A stretch of DNA of 64,000 nt from Anastrepha obliqua (Eukaryota; Arthropoda; Insecta; Diptera; Tephritidae), in the NCBI RefSeq assembly GCF_027943255.1, contig NC_072897.1, positions 58,304,406 to 58,368,405 on the forward strand. Reading direction: 5' to 3'. Every line of letters starts with the position of its first letter. The first letter of the stretch is position 1. Below the pieces are notes generated by a model. That model did not search any database, had not been told where the DNA came from, and saw only the letters and a program-made list of their open reading frames with translations. Of the stretch, positions 63,481 to 64,000 are shown in pieces. The translations under genes and the position numbers were made by a program.

Positions 63481-64000
63481 AGTGCATAAAAGTCATAGCC
63501 TAACCCGTATAACCATTACCATTGCCATGCAGAAATGGCTAGCGTTATTTGTATGAAACATTTCACGCCGAAAGATAAACACGCAATTTATAAAATCCTC
63601 GGCAATTGTCAAAGTACTCCTATTAAAGTTAATATTACTGATCTGTAATAAGAGTATTTCTTTTGCACATCTCTACTTTCTTGCACTGTTTAAATTAACA
63701 TAATCTACAAGAATAGTTATTGTGCAAAATATTCGCAATGCGATGCAAAAGTTCGAGAAAATCGTTTGTGGAATCTTCGCAAAAAAAAAAATTACATTCA
63801 GTGAAACAAACGGTAAAAAGTCCGCTTCGAAGTTAACTTTGTAGATATATTTCAGATGTATTATTTCTTCTCTCAATTCTGAGGATGCATTATCAGCACA
63901 AACCGACATCTTCTTCAATTTTTTCAGCGTCAGCGTAACCTCAGCAGTAACAGTAGTCATTTTTTTTCCATCATTTTTTTTAATGAACTTTGTAATACAT
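63481..64000. other. Right-edge flank of LINE E2
   Basis: After the E2 C-terminal codons comes a 3' UTR-like stretch to about 63550 and then AT-rich sequence. No tail or duplication could be identified. It contains one short ORF described separately. Confidence 0.4.
63673..63960 (-). CDS. Hypothetical short protein (95 residues)
   Basis: Minus-strand ORF beginning MTTVTAEVTLTLKKLKKMSV, followed by a polar helix (NASSELREEIIHLKYIYK) and then a hydrophobic, low-complexity second half (VSLNVIFFFAKIPQTIFSNF). I do not recognise it. The first 40 residues look more protein-like than the rest, so it could be a first exon of a gene lying to the left on the minus strand, but no clear GT donor was found. 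It may equally be chance. Confidence 0.2.
   Translation of the reverse strand: MTTVTAEVTLTLKKLKKMSVCADNASSELREEIIHLKYIYKVNFEADFLPFVSLNVIFFFAKIPQTIFSNFCIALRIFCTITILVDYVNLNSARK

Overview
This is a eukaryotic, AT-rich, gene-poor window that is almost entirely transposable elements (TEs) inserted into one another. The mix (errantivirus-type Ty3/gypsy elements with env, I/R1/LOA/jockey/RTE LINEs, mariner, Tc1, piggyBac, a tRNA-derived SINE) points to an insect, most likely a higher fly of the tephritid fruit-fly kind. That assignment is inference from TE types. No host protein gene, rRNA or functional tRNA gene could be supported; one short unrecognised ORF lies near the right edge.

Layout. 0-8 kb: a mariner remnant at the left edge, then a LOA-type LINE (about 435-7894, 10-bp target duplication) split by a complete piggyBac element (4272-6730, TTAA on both sides). 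8.0-13.4 kb: an apparently full-length I-clade LINE (8003-13394, 12-bp target duplication) with decayed ORFs. 13.8-16.5 kb: the 5' part of an R1-clade LINE, minus strand. 16.5-30.3 kb: a gypsy nest made of a truncated minus-strand element C (its LTR split by a SINE), a plus-strand element B split by a mariner and by a full minus-strand errantivirus-type element A (21626-29098, LTRs, TACA target duplication, PBS, gag, pol, env). 30.3-35.8 kb: a decayed minus-strand gypsy element D carrying a SINE and a mariner remnant that itself holds a piggyBac-type MITE. 35.8-44 kb: a SINE, a Tc1 relic, a LINE scrap, long unassigned AT-rich stretches, and two copies of a TIR element containing tRNA-like modules. 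44-64 kb: LINE debris (CR1-like, LOA, RTE, jockey, RNase H-bearing families), with two RTE copies in inverted orientation, and a LINE tract at the right edge carrying a nested pogo-like element, a SINE and a mariner.

How the parts work together: they do not form a pathway. The value of the window lies in its insertion chronology, since several nests can be ordered exactly from target duplications, and in a few structural oddities: a perfect 117-bp foldback inside a gypsy pol, an active-site Asp-to-Asn change in an otherwise intact 602-residue pol ORF, and a TIR element built around tRNA-like segments. The dense antisense-rich errantivirus content would fit pericentromeric heterochromatin or a piRNA-producing locus, which the sequence alone cannot prove.
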